Positions 16,792 through 25,698 of a DNA stretch of 64,000 nt are shown piece by piece. Both the position numbers and the translations under genes were made by a program. The DNA is taken from contig NZ_PYGK01000001.1 of assembly GCF_003014595.1 (NCBI RefSeq), forward strand, positions 372,001-436,000. The letters are read 5' to 3'. Each line of letters starts with the position of its first letter. The first letter of the stretch is position 1. The notes beneath the pieces are model-generated. The model saw only the letters and a program-made list of their open reading frames with translations, ran no database searches and was not told the DNA's origin. Source of the stretch: Chitinophaga ginsengisoli. GTDB lineage: Bacteria > Bacteroidota > Bacteroidia > Chitinophagales > Chitinophagaceae.

Positions 16792-18438
16792 TTAATTCAA
16801 TTGCAGCTCTTTCAACAATTGTTCATGATTGCCGGTGATGGTATGCACATGGCCACTGGCAATTTTTTCCTGATGTTCAGGAGAGATATTTTCCGTATTC
16901 GGAAGCTTGTATTGCTCCCTGAATCCGGTCAGGATCACAGTAATATTCTTCTCAACGGCCTTTACATCTTTAAACTCACGGATTGTTTCCAATACATCGA
17001 AGTCTATATAAGTTGTTTTGCTCGCGTCTATTACTACTGTGGTGTTTTCCGGCATATGGTCGAGCGTCAGCAGGATGCTGGCCTTGTTCAGGAAAGAGAC
17101 TTCCTGTGCCAGTTCCAGGATGATGCTATCGCCGGTTCTGTATTTTTCCTTGCGGAAGAAATAAGAGCTGCGGATGTTACCACGTAAAATGGCGATGACA
17201 CTTACTGCCATACCAAGGGCGATACCAATCAGCAGGTCTGTAAATACGATGGCGACTACTGTTACCAGGAATGGGATCCACTGGTACTTACCATTCTTGA
17301 ACATGTCTTTAAAGATGGAGATCTTACACAGCTTGTAACCGGTTACCAGCAGTACTGCTGCCAGTGTTGCCAGCGGGATCTTATTCAGTAAGGATGGTAT
17401 TAGTGCAGCACAGACCAGCAGCAGGGAGCCATGTACGATAGTGGAAAGCCTGCTACGGGCGCCGGCATTGATATTGGCAGAGGAACGCACTATCACTGAT
17501 GTAACAGGCAAACCACCCAACATACCACTTACGATGTTACCAATACCCTGTGCCTGCAGCTCCCGGTTAGGGGAGGAGTACCTTTTCTGCGGATCCAGTT
17601 TATCAGTAGCCTCCAGGTTCAGCAATGTTTCTATGGAAGCCACAACAGCGATGGTAGCCCCTACGATCCATACGTCCTTGTTGGTAATGGCGCTGAAGTC
17701 AGGTAGGCTGAACTGGCCGATAAATGAATTGAAGTCTTTAGCCACAGGCAGACTTACCAGGTGGCTGGGAGCAACTGCCAATACGCTGCCGGTTGCAATA
17801 AACAGGGTATTCAGACCTACGCCAACAAGCACTGCTACCAGTGGTGCAGGGATCACACCCAGTTTCGGGATCTTATTCCAGTAGAGAATGATCGCTATGG
17901 AAACCAGGGTGATTAATGTTGCCCCAAGATGAATATGATTAAGTGTGGAGAGTAAAGCAGTGATGCTATTATCCCCATCTATCTGGATAAATGCGAAATC
18001 TCCTTCGGAATCGGCGTCATAACCGAACGCATGTGGTAGCTGCTTCAGTATAATGATAATACCAATAGCGGTCAGCATCCCCTTGATGACGTTGGAAGGG
18101 AAGTAGTTAGCCACAACACCGGCCTTTAACAGGCCAAGTGCTAACTGTATGATACCGCCAACAACAACCGCCAGCAGGAAGACGTCAAATACGCCGAACT
18201 TGGTAATGGCTGTCAGCACCACTGCCGTAAGACCAGCCGCTGGGCCACTTACGCTCAGTTGGGAACCACTCAGTGAACCGATCACCAAACCGCCTACTAT
18301 ACCGGAAATCATACCGGCAAATAACGGAGCGCCTGATGCCAGGGCAATACCCAGGCAAAGAGGTACCGCTATTAGAAATACAACGAGACCGGCCGAGAAA
18401 TCACCTTTCAGGTTGGAAAATATAGATTGCCTGCTCAT
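16792..18438 (-). CDS. SulP-family anion transporter with STAS domain
   Basis: This 548-residue membrane protein has a SulP core of 10-14 helices (FSAGLVVFLIAVPLCLGIALASG near the N-terminus, then SLSGSQLSVSGPAAGLT). A C-terminal STAS domain runs from about 440 to 545 (TVVIDASKTTYIDFDVLETI). SulP proteins carry sulfate, bicarbonate or other anions. The downstream beta-carbonic anhydrase favours bicarbonate. About 215 bases of gene-free leader separate it from the small gene at 18654; that leader holds a hairpin at about 18605-18633. Confidence 0.9.
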   Translation of the reverse strand: MSRQSIFSNLKGDFSAGLVVFLIAVPLCLGIALASGAPLFAGMISGIVGGLVIGSLSGSQLSVSGPAAGLTAVVLTAITKFGVFDVFLLAVVVGGIIQLALGLLKAGVVANYFPSNVIKGMLTAIGIIIILKQLPHAFGYDADSEGDFAFIQIDGDNSITALLSTLNHIHLGATLITLVSIAIILYWNKIPKLGVIPAPLVAVLVGVGLNTLFIATGSVLAVAPSHLVSLPVAKDFNSFIGQFSLPDFSAITNKDVWIVGATIAVVASIETLLNLEATDKLDPQKRYSSPNRELQAQGIGNIVSGMLGGLPVTSVIVRSSANINAGARSRLSTIVHGSLLLVCAALIPSLLNKIPLATLAAVLLVTGYKLCKISIFKDMFKNGKYQWIPFLVTVVAIVFTDLLIGIALGMAVSVIAILRGNIRSSYFFRKEKYRTGDSIILELAQEVSFLNKASILLTLDHMPENTTVVIDASKTTYIDFDVLETIREFKDVKAVEKNITVILTGFREQYKLPNTENISPEHQEKIASGHVHTITGNHEQLLKELQLN

Positions 18439-18653
18439 AGTCGGAAGGATTTAAAGAACGCAATGCGTTGAAAACAGGGAATACGAATGCCTTAGTACTA
18501 CAAGGCATAGTGACGGTACTCCTGTTCTGTGAATAATAAAATGGATAATGGTAAGTGAAGCGCGGAGGAATGCGCCGGAAAGTGCAGCATATGTATTAGT
18601 AACATGTCAGGAATGCCCTTTCAGGCATATGACAGGTCCTAAACACAACATAA

Positions 18654-18944
18654 TTAACAGTTGGGTGGGGGACAGTGAATTTCGCGGGCAGGACTCTGAG
18701 GAATTTCTGCAAAGAAGTTATAATGAAGACTTTTTACCAATAATGAAGGTTCGAACTGAATGGAGTTGTCGTTGTTCAGGAACTTTAATTCCTTACCCAG
18801 TTTTACGAGATCGCAGCAACCGCCATCTTCAACCGGATGCTCTTCAACGATCTGGTTATTGAACAATAGCCTCCCCATCTCCTTTATTGGAAGGAGCTGT
18901 GTGCACATCAGTGCCAGGAGGAATATGCCAATAATTCTTTTCAT
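18654..18944 (-). CDS. small secreted protein of unknown function
   Basis: The product is a 96-residue protein with a lysine/arginine start and hydrophobic core (KRIIGIFLLALMC), likely a signal peptide or membrane anchor. An acidic/polar body with a CC pair and two C-terminal cysteines follows. I chose ATG 18944 because a TATTTTTG promoter box (18954-18961) overlaps the ATG at 18956. I do not recognise the family. Short proteins of this type are common next to transport genes in Bacteroidota, but no function can be assigned. Confidence 0.6.
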   Translation of the reverse strand: MKRIIGIFLLALMCTQLLPIKEMGRLLFNNQIVEEHPVEDGGCCDLVKLGKELKFLNNDNSIQFEPSLLVKSLHYNFFAEIPQSPAREIHCPPPNC

Positions 18945-18953
18945 CGTTCCGCA

Positions 18954-18961
18954 CAAAAATA
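18954..18961 (-). promoter_or_regulatory. TATTTTTG -7 box of the small secreted protein gene
   Basis: This is an exact TAnnTTTG match 9 bases before ATG 18944. No clear -33 element is visible. Confidence 0.45.
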
Positions 18962-19088
18962 GGTAAGCCGAGGCCGACTTTGTAAATATACCATTTAAAA
19001 AAATGTTAAATCGCCTTTTATGATGGATGGTTGTAACCGATCCTTTATAATGTAAGCCCGTTCTGGTTATGGTCTGATACCTATATCT

Positions 19089-19195
19089 CCATATCGCTAT
19101 ACCGTCATCTGGATATCACTTCACCGTCATATCTATATCCCATCGATATACAAATGTCGGTGAAATGATATGGAAATGACGGCAAAGTGATATGG
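19089..19195. repeat. imperfect inverted repeat built of four 20-base units
   Basis: Two 42-base arms (19089-19130 and 19154-19195) are inverted copies, matching at 34 of 42 positions by my alignment. Each arm is itself two head-to-tail copies of a degenerate unit close to ATATCACTTCACCGTCAT. The gene-free surroundings (18962-19467) show nothing else I can name. It could be a multi-site operator, a REP-like element or a remnant of a small mobile element. Confidence 0.6.
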
Positions 19196-19467
19196 AAGAA
19201 ACGGGAAAAGATCGAACCCATAAGCATTCTTAATGGGCGTTTAAGCGGATCCTTTTGACCAGCGGGGAATTTAGAATTCCAGGAGCCGCATCTTCCGGTG
19301 GTAAATCCTTCCCGGATACGTTCATACCGGCCTAATACCATTCATCACAAAAGGGAAAATTTAAAATCAAGATAAAATGAGTCTGTAATGCAATACCATG
19401 GCTGTAAGCGGCGGCTTACTGCGGTAATATCTAAAGCCAATTATTTTGTTTTCTATGGTATTGTGTA

Positions 19468-19497
19468 TTGCATAGTAGTATAAAGTTCCTATCTTTA
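19468..19497 (+). promoter_or_regulatory. promoter of the padR-pspC operon
   Basis: TTG (19468-19470), a 19-base spacer and TATCTTTA (19490-19497) are close to the Bacteroidota consensus, with the last G replaced by A. An imperfect dyad pairs TGCAATACCATGG near 19389 with TATGGTATTG...TATTGCA (19454-19472). It overlaps the -33 region and could be where the PadR protein binds its own promoter. Confidence 0.5.
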
Positions 19498-19565
19498 CAC
19501 TGTAATCATCAAAAACCACCATTAGAAATGTTTAAGTATCATTTTATTCATAAAGCTCACTTGCC

Positions 19566-19892
19566 ATGAATATAGATAACACACAGTCACAGATGAGAAA
19601 AGGGGTGCTGGAATTCTGCATTCTCTCAGTCATCAAGCAAGGAGAAGCTTATCCTTCAGACATTATAGAAAAAATGAAAGAAGCGAAGCTGGACATCCTG
19701 GAGGGCACCCTTTACCCGCTACTCACACGACTTAAAAACGCAGAATTGCTGTCTTACCGATGGGTTGAAAGCAGTTCAGGGCCGCCGAGGAAATATTTTT
19801 CCATGACCGAAAAGGGAGAACTGTTCTACAAGGAACTGGAAGCAACCTGGAACGAGCTGGCAAATGCGGTCACACAGCTCACAAGTAAATAA
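19566..19892 (+). CDS. PadR-family transcriptional regulator
   Basis: This 108-residue winged-helix protein has RKGVLEFCILSVIKQGEAYPSDI, LEGTLYPLLTRLKNAELL and GPPRKYFSMTEKG, the PadR core. It lacks the long C-terminal helix domain of PadR subfamily 1, as in short subfamily-2 members. It precedes a PspC-domain gene by 45 bases, an arrangement common in Bacteroidota, and likely represses this two-gene operon in response to envelope stress or a small ligand. Confidence 0.92.
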   Translation: MNIDNTQSQMRKGVLEFCILSVIKQGEAYPSDIIEKMKEAKLDILEGTLYPLLTRLKNAELLSYRWVESSSGPPRKYFSMTEKGELFYKELEATWNELANAVTQLTSK

Positions 19893-19937
19893 CAACAAAT
19901 ACCATCCAATAACCAAAACCTAAAATAGAGACTCGAA

Positions 19938-21737
19938 ATGAAAAAGATTATTAACATAAACCTGGCAGGCCGCCTCATAGCTATAGAAGATAGCGCGTAT
20001 GAGATTTTGCGGCAATACCTGGACAGTCTGACGCGGTATTTCGCCCGCGAAGAGGGTGGGGATGAAATTGTGAGTGATATCGAGAGCCGCATAGCCGAAC
20101 TGTTCCTGAATAAATTAAAAACGACCCATTGCATCACTGATGAGGATGTACAATCTGTGAAAGCAGCCATGGGTACTCCTGAACAGTTTGACGAAGCGGG
20201 AGAAAGCAATCAGAAACAACAGCCGGCAAACGACCCGGCATATGACAGCATACGTCCCCGCAAGCGGCTGTACCGCGACCCGGACAGTAAAGTACTGGGT
20301 GGTGTATGTGGTGGCCTGGGTGCTTACCTGAACGTAGATCCTGTAGTATTCCGTATCATATTTGCCCTGCTGGCCATTGGTGGCTTCGGTTCCGGCATCC
20401 TGGTATATTTCATCCTTTGGGTGGTAACCCCTGAAGCCAACACTGTAGCTGAAAAGCTGCAGATGCGGGGGGAGAAGGTTGATGTGAATAACATCAGGGC
20501 CACCGTACAGGACGAGATCAACGCGGCCAAAAGTCATCTGAAGAACTTCGGAAATGACGTGAGAAATTTTTCCCAGGGCCGCGGAAGACAATTTGGAAGT
20601 GATATAGAAAGGATTTTCCGTAACCTCTTTGAAGGATTGGGAAAAGTCCTGCTGTTACTCACCAAGGGATTCTTTTATTTTCTTGCGGTAGTGATCCTGC
20701 TTGCCCTCATCGGCGTAGGGATTGCCATCACCGCATCTTCTGCGGCCCTCTTCCCACTTAAGAACCTGATACTGGCAGGGCCTGTACAGAACCTGCTGTT
20801 GTGGATATCTATTCTGTTCCTGATCGGTATTCCTATCGTGGCACTGATCATATTCTTTGTCCGCAAGGCGACCGGCATAAAAGAAGCCAACCGCTATGTA
20901 GGATATACCCTCAGCCTGCTCTGGTTTGCAGGATTGATTTCCGCCATCATATTGGTAGTTTCTGTAATAAAAGACTTCCGGACCGGCAGCACTCCTATAA
21001 AAGAAAAATTTGCGCTCGTGCAACCTTCTGGTGGAAAGTTAGTCATTAAACAGTCGGACGATTATACCGGAATCGACGAAATAGAATTTTTCGATGATAT
21101 TTTACGCGTAGCCGAAGACACCGTTATCATCAATACAGCCAGGATAAAAGTGGAAAAGAGCGACACAGACAGCTTTGAAGTGTATGTTGAGCGCTATTCC
21201 CGTGGTAGAAGAGTGTCCCAGGCGAGGGAACTGGCCAGAGAAATACAATACCAGATCGTTCAGAAGGATTCCATTTTGTATGTACCCAGTGGAATATCCA
21301 TCCCGACCAATTCAAAATTCAGAGGACAACATGTGAGGCTCATTGTGAAAGTACCAGCCAATAAACACGTAGTGATGGACAAAAGCCTGAACTATTATAA
21401 TAGTCACTGGGACAATGATGATGACTGGGATGAGTGGGGACACTACCATCAAAAAGGCCAGGTTGAGTTCAAAATGAATGATAACGGTTACCCGGAAGAT
21501 CTTAACCCGGAGCATAAAAATGACTCCGACGATAACGACGACTCCGACAATAACAGCACTCCCGGCAACAAGACCGATTCCCTGGAAAGGAATTATCGCT
21601 ACAAGGGAGGAAAACAGGAAAACAAAACACCTGTAGAAGATAGCGGATCAGATAAAGCCCCGGCTGCACAGCATAGCGCAGTAGCTATGGATGGCATGAG
21701 CGTGATCGCCTACAGCTTTTATAAACTGATTAAGTGA
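19938..21737 (+). CDS. PspC-domain membrane protein
   Basis: The N-terminus (about 1-90, KKIININLAGRLIAIED) is a conserved cytoplasmic segment. A PspC domain follows at about 110-175 (RLYRDPDSKVLGGVCGGLGAYL...). Several membrane helices (about 230-350) come next, then a long periplasmic or cytosolic tail rich in Asp/Asn (DDNDDSDNNS) and Lys. The total length is 599 residues. PspC proteins sense or respond to membrane damage. It is co-transcribed with the upstream PadR gene and closed by a terminator at 21800. Confidence 0.88.
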   Translation: MKKIININLAGRLIAIEDSAYEILRQYLDSLTRYFAREEGGDEIVSDIESRIAELFLNKLKTTHCITDEDVQSVKAAMGTPEQFDEAGESNQKQQPANDPAYDSIRPRKRLYRDPDSKVLGGVCGGLGAYLNVDPVVFRIIFALLAIGGFGSGILVYFILWVVTPEANTVAEKLQMRGEKVDVNNIRATVQDEINAAKSHLKNFGNDVRNFSQGRGRQFGSDIERIFRNLFEGLGKVLLLLTKGFFYFLAVVILLALIGVGIAITASSAALFPLKNLILAGPVQNLLLWISILFLIGIPIVALIIFFVRKATGIKEANRYVGYTLSLLWFAGLISAIILVVSVIKDFRTGSTPIKEKFALVQPSGGKLVIKQSDDYTGIDEIEFFDDILRVAEDTVIINTARIKVEKSDTDSFEVYVERYSRGRRVSQARELAREIQYQIVQKDSILYVPSGISIPTNSKFRGQHVRLIVKVPANKHVVMDKSLNYYNSHWDNDDDWDEWGHYHQKGQVEFKMNDNGYPEDLNPEHKNDSDDNDDSDNNSTPGNKTDSLERNYRYKGGKQENKTPVEDSGSDKAPAAQHSAVAMDGMSVIAYSFYKLIK

Positions 21738-21799
21738 TGGGACTGTGAATCTGGAGAAAACTTTGTCATCACAATAAGTTCAATAGTTAAAGAAACATT

Positions 21800-21825
21800 A
21801 CCACGGTTTTTACCGTGGTTTTTTT
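21800..21825 (+). terminator. terminator of the padR-pspC operon
   Basis: An 8-bp stem ACCACGGT/ACCGTGGT (21800-21807 and 21812-21819) with a TTTT loop is followed by a run of T. This is a strong intrinsic terminator. Confidence 0.9.
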
Positions 21826-21874
21826 ATGTCCGATCTTTTTCCCGATCCGATATCAGCCCTGCCGTATTAATTCA

Positions 21875-21882
21875 TAGTTTTG
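21875..21882 (+). promoter_or_regulatory. TAGTTTTG -7 box upstream of feoB
   Basis: This is an exact TAnnTTTG match 34 bases before ATG 21917. A -33 TTTG is not seen at the usual spacing. Confidence 0.45.
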
Positions 21883-21916
21883 CGTTTTTAAACGTTTATC
21901 AGGATAAGGCTAAGGA

Positions 21917-24052
21917 ATGCAGGCAACAAAAAAAGCAACGGTCAATATTGCGCTGGTAGGGAATCCAAATAGTGGGAAAAGTTCGCTCTTTAATGCGTTG
22001 ACAGGTCTGAATCAGAAAGTTAGCAACTTTCCAGGCGTTACTGTTGACAAAAAGACAGGGGCTGCTACTATTTCTGCCCATCTGCAGGCTAATATCATAG
22101 ATCTGCCCGGTACTTACAGCCTCTATCCTAAAAGCGCAGACGAGTTTGTTACCTACGATGTACTCGTAAATCCCTCCGCCGACGAACAGCCTGACATGAT
22201 CCTCATTATAGCCGATGCCGCTAACCTGAAGCGGAACCTGCTCTTCTGTTCCCAGATCATGGACCTGAAAATTCCTGTCATTATCGGCCTTACCATGATG
22301 GACATTGCCCGGAAAAAGGGTGTAGAGATCGATGAGGCGGGCCTGGAAAGAGAATTGGGCGTACCGGTGGTGACCATCAATCCCCGGAAAAATAAGGGAA
22401 TCCCCGAGCTGAAGAAGATGATTGACCTGATGGCGAGGGACAAACAATCTGTGCAACCCCGCGACTTTATAGACAGCCAGGCGCTGGCGCCGGAAGTGGT
22501 GACGGAAATCAGGAAGTATGTACAGGTAAAAAGCGATTATGCAGCCCTGCACGTAGCGGTGAATCACCACGAACTGCCGTTCCTGAACGGCGGACAGAAA
22601 CTGGCTATTACAAATATTCTTCAAACATATCATTTCAATAAGACCAAAGTACAGGCGGAAGAGATCATGCAGCGTTATGCGAGGATCAAACACATCATGA
22701 AGAATACCGTGGTGGAAGCCGATCCTTTGCAGAAACAGCTGCAAACAGAAAAACTTGACAATCTGCTGCTGCACCGTTTCTGGGGATATGTGATCCTGCT
22801 GGGGATCATGTTCTTCATGTTCCAGAGCATCTTCTGGCTGGCGTCTTTCCCAATGGATTGGATAGAGGCCGGCTTTGGTGCATTAAGCGGCTGGCTGAAG
22901 GATGTGTTGCCGGCCAACTGGCTGACGGATATCCTGGTGAACGGTATTATTGCTGGTTTGGGAGGGATCGCTGTATTCGTTCCACAGATCATGATCCTGT
23001 TTGCCTTCATTACTGTACTGGAAGATACCGGCTATATGGCCAGGATCAGCTTCCTGACTGACAGGCTGATGAGGCAAGTAGGCCTGAACGGAAAATCGGT
23101 CATGCCGCTGATCAGTGGCGTAGCCTGTGCCGTACCCGCCATCATGGCCACCCGTAATATTGAAAACCGGAAGGAACGCCTGATCACTATCCTGATCACA
23201 CCGCTTATGAGTTGCTCCGCCCGTTTGCCCATTTATACGGTGATGATTGCCCTGGTGATTCCCAATAAACCCATACTGGGCTTCCTGAACCTTCAGGGAG
23301 TAGTGATGATGGGATTATACCTACTGGGTTTCGTCATGGCGCTGATCATCGCTGCTATACTAAAGCTGTTCATCTCTATAAAGGAAAAGAGCTATTTCAT
23401 CATGGAGCTGCCGGTATACAGGGCGCCCCGTTGGGCGAATGTGGGTACTACCATGGTACAGAAGGCCAAGATCTTTATCACAGACGCCGGTAAGGTGATC
23501 ATGGTGATCTCTATTATACTATGGTTCCTGGCTTCTTATGGCCCTAAAGAGAAGATGCACCAGGTGACCGCCCACTATGAACAGCTAAAGGCTGCCCATC
23601 CGGAACAAAAGGAAAAGCTGGATATGGAAATGCAATCTGATAAACTGGCGAATTCCTATGCCGGTGTATTAGGGCATGCCATTGAACCAGCTATCCGTCC
23701 GCTGGGATATGACTGGAAGATCGGGATAGCGCTGATCACCTCTTTTGCTGCCCGTGAAGTGTTTGTAGGGACCATGGCAACGTTGTACAGTGTAGGGGAG
23801 TCTCCGGAGGATGACGACGCTACACTGCGGGAAAAGATGAGCAATGCCACCTGGCGGGATGGCCGGCCGGTATATACCCTGGCCAGCGGTATCTCCCTGA
23901 TGTTGTTTTACGCCTTTGCCATGCAGTGTATGAGTACCCTGGCTATTGTAAAAAGGGAAACGAAATCCTGGAAGTTCCCGGCTGTCCAGTTTGTGTATAT
24001 GACCGCACTGGCATATCTTTTTGGCCTGCTTGCTTTTCAATTGTTGAAATAA
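21917..24052 (+). CDS. feoB: ferrous iron transporter FeoB
   Basis: This 711-residue GTP-gated Fe(II) importer has an N-terminal G domain: G1 GNPNSGKS, the G2 region NFPGVTVDKK and G3 DLPGTYSL. A linker and two Gate-type membrane halves follow (GLGGIAVFVPQIMILF, MPLISGVACAVPAIMATR, AAREVFVGTMATLYSVG). The G4 position reads GLTMMD, with Thr where the NxxD asparagine is expected. No feoA or feoC is adjacent. It stands alone after the PspC terminator. Confidence 0.95.
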   Translation: MQATKKATVNIALVGNPNSGKSSLFNALTGLNQKVSNFPGVTVDKKTGAATISAHLQANIIDLPGTYSLYPKSADEFVTYDVLVNPSADEQPDMILIIADAANLKRNLLFCSQIMDLKIPVIIGLTMMDIARKKGVEIDEAGLERELGVPVVTINPRKNKGIPELKKMIDLMARDKQSVQPRDFIDSQALAPEVVTEIRKYVQVKSDYAALHVAVNHHELPFLNGGQKLAITNILQTYHFNKTKVQAEEIMQRYARIKHIMKNTVVEADPLQKQLQTEKLDNLLLHRFWGYVILLGIMFFMFQSIFWLASFPMDWIEAGFGALSGWLKDVLPANWLTDILVNGIIAGLGGIAVFVPQIMILFAFITVLEDTGYMARISFLTDRLMRQVGLNGKSVMPLISGVACAVPAIMATRNIENRKERLITILITPLMSCSARLPIYTVMIALVIPNKPILGFLNLQGVVMMGLYLLGFVMALIIAAILKLFISIKEKSYFIMELPVYRAPRWANVGTTMVQKAKIFITDAGKVIMVISIILWFLASYGPKEKMHQVTAHYEQLKAAHPEQKEKLDMEMQSDKLANSYAGVLGHAIEPAIRPLGYDWKIGIALITSFAAREVFVGTMATLYSVGESPEDDDATLREKMSNATWRDGRPVYTLASGISLMLFYAFAMQCMSTLAIVKRETKSWKFPAVQFVYMTALAYLFGLLAFQLLK

Positions 24053-24111
24053 GTGGCTGGCAGACAGCACGCAGTGAAATACCTTATATTGCACTATAAC
24101 CACAATAAGGT

Positions 24112-25020
24112 ATGAAAATAGTCATCCACAGCTTGCTGCTTTTATTGGCTGTTAGTACACATGCACAGTCATTAATAGATTCTACCCAGTTAATAAAAGA
24201 TATACAGACCCTTTCTTCTGATAAATATGAAGGCCGGAAAGTCGGTACCCGCGGCAGCCGGCAGGCCCAGTTCTATCTTATCGGGCGCTTTAAGCAGGTG
24301 GGGCTGACGCCATTCCACAACACATACGAGTATCCCTTTTATTTCGACCAGGGAGAGAAGCAGATCATGGGCACCAACCTGTTCGGATACATCAAGGGTA
24401 AATCTGAATCCATTATTGTGGTTAGCGCGCATTATGACCATTTGGGCATACGGAGTGGCACTGCGCCAGACAAAGACAGCATCTACAATGGTGCGGATGA
24501 CAATGCCTCCGGAACAGGGGGCTTATTAGCGCTGATGGCTTATTATAAGAAACACCAACCGGAACACACCATGATCTTTGTAGCATTTGATGGAGAGGAG
24601 GAAGGATTGCAGGGGGCAAAGGCTTTTGTGAAGCAACCACCGGTACCGGTTACGCAGATGGTGTTGAATATTAATATGGATATGATTGGCCGAAATGAGA
24701 AGAACGAATTGTATGTCTGCGGATTAACCCAGTTCCCCGAGTTGAAGAATTATGTGGATGAGGCAGTCAATACAGGCGGACCGGTAAAATTGCTCTCCGG
24801 TCATGATAAAAAAGAGGAAGGTTCCAATAACTGGATCAACCAGAGCGACCATTATGAATTTTATAAGTTAAAGATCCCCATGCTTTATTTCGGAGTGGAA
24901 GACCATCCCGATTATCACCAGGTATCGGATGAGTTCAAGGGTATCTTGCCATCTTTCTATTACCAGGCTGTTTTAAAAGTGCTGACCGTTCTGGAATCTG
25001 CAGATAAGGGTGTAAAATGA
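24112..25020 (+). CDS. secreted M28-family zinc aminopeptidase
   Basis: This 302-residue protein has a signal peptide (cleavage likely after THAQS). It carries the co-catalytic zinc residues of M28 peptidases: AHYDH, GADDNASG, DGEEEGLQG, MDMIG and EDHPDYHQ. It probably trims peptides in the periplasm. The 3' end overlaps the convergent DUF922 gene by 61 bases. It has no clear operon partner; feoB ends 59 bases upstream. Confidence 0.9.
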   Translation: MKIVIHSLLLLLAVSTHAQSLIDSTQLIKDIQTLSSDKYEGRKVGTRGSRQAQFYLIGRFKQVGLTPFHNTYEYPFYFDQGEKQIMGTNLFGYIKGKSESIIVVSAHYDHLGIRSGTAPDKDSIYNGADDNASGTGGLLALMAYYKKHQPEHTMIFVAFDGEEEGLQGAKAFVKQPPVPVTQMVLNINMDMIGRNEKNELYVCGLTQFPELKNYVDEAVNTGGPVKLLSGHDKKEEGSNNWINQSDHYEFYKLKIPMLYFGVEDHPDYHQVSDEFKGILPSFYYQAVLKVLTVLESADKGVK

Positions 25021-25634
25021 GGGGTAAGGGCGCCTTCCAGTGTTAACGCTGCCAAGGCTTCTCCTATAGAGCGTTTCCAGTTTTTCTGGGCGGCGGGGTC
25101 CTGTCCGTGGTTGGTATCCCGGTCGTAGGCTTCCTGCAACTTGTTCATTTCCCGGAAGGCTTCAATATATTGATACTGAATGATGCTGTCGAAATCGTCA
25201 GCAGTCAGTTCCATATTTTTAATGCGTTGCTGGAACCTGAGCGCCACCAGCCAGGTAATATCGAAATGCAGTTGTTCATGCTCCAGGGCAAATTCGTCTT
25301 TTGCAAAGGATTTGACCCAGGAAGCGCTCTTGACAAAGAACACCTGTAATGTGAGATTGATCTGCAGGGTATCTTTCCGCTGAAGGCTGCTGCCCTCATA
25401 GGCGAAGCTCGTGTAAGATACCGCACCACTTGGCCCGCGTAGGGGAGCCGTTGCTTTGAAGTCGGACCAGCGCAGCTTGCGGTGAGGCTGGTAGAACAGG
25501 CTGTCGGAGTTGGGATTTTCGGGTCGCCTGTCTGGCGAGAAGACGACTTTTATAACCGTAGTCGGGGGCATGTCCTTCAGGGGCGTGACAGGATGCAGGA
25601 AACAACAACATATGAGCTGAAGGAATAAAAACAT
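24960..25634 (-). CDS. DUF922-type secreted putative zinc protease
   Basis: This 224-residue protein starts with a hydrophobic signal-like segment and contains LRWSDFKA and the metal-binding pattern LEHEQLHFDIT near residue 120, the hallmark of DUF922 (predicted secreted zinc protease). A charged C-terminal tail follows, ending in a segment antisense to the M28 peptidase gene. It is transcribed divergently from paaA. Function in this organism is unknown. Confidence 0.75.
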   Translation of the reverse strand: MFLFLQLICCCFLHPVTPLKDMPPTTVIKVVFSPDRRPENPNSDSLFYQPHRKLRWSDFKATAPLRGPSGAVSYTSFAYEGSSLQRKDTLQINLTLQVFFVKSASWVKSFAKDEFALEHEQLHFDITWLVALRFQQRIKNMELTADDFDSIIQYQYIEAFREMNKLQEAYDRDTNHGQDPAAQKNWKRSIGEALAALTLEGALTPHFTPLSADSRTVSTFKTAW

Positions 25635-25698
25635 AGTACCTCCTAAGAGTTAAAGGTACATTTTTTCGTAACTTACAACCTACCAAAACAATCGCACT

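Noticed and set aside
19105..19341. 78-residue minus-strand frame in the gap before padR
   Set aside because: It runs through the inverted repeat, has no domain and shows no promoter or start-site support.
21899..22774. 291-residue open frame antisense to feoB
   Set aside because: It mirrors the conserved FeoB G domain; the composition (Phe, His, Arg rich) is that of an antisense artefact.
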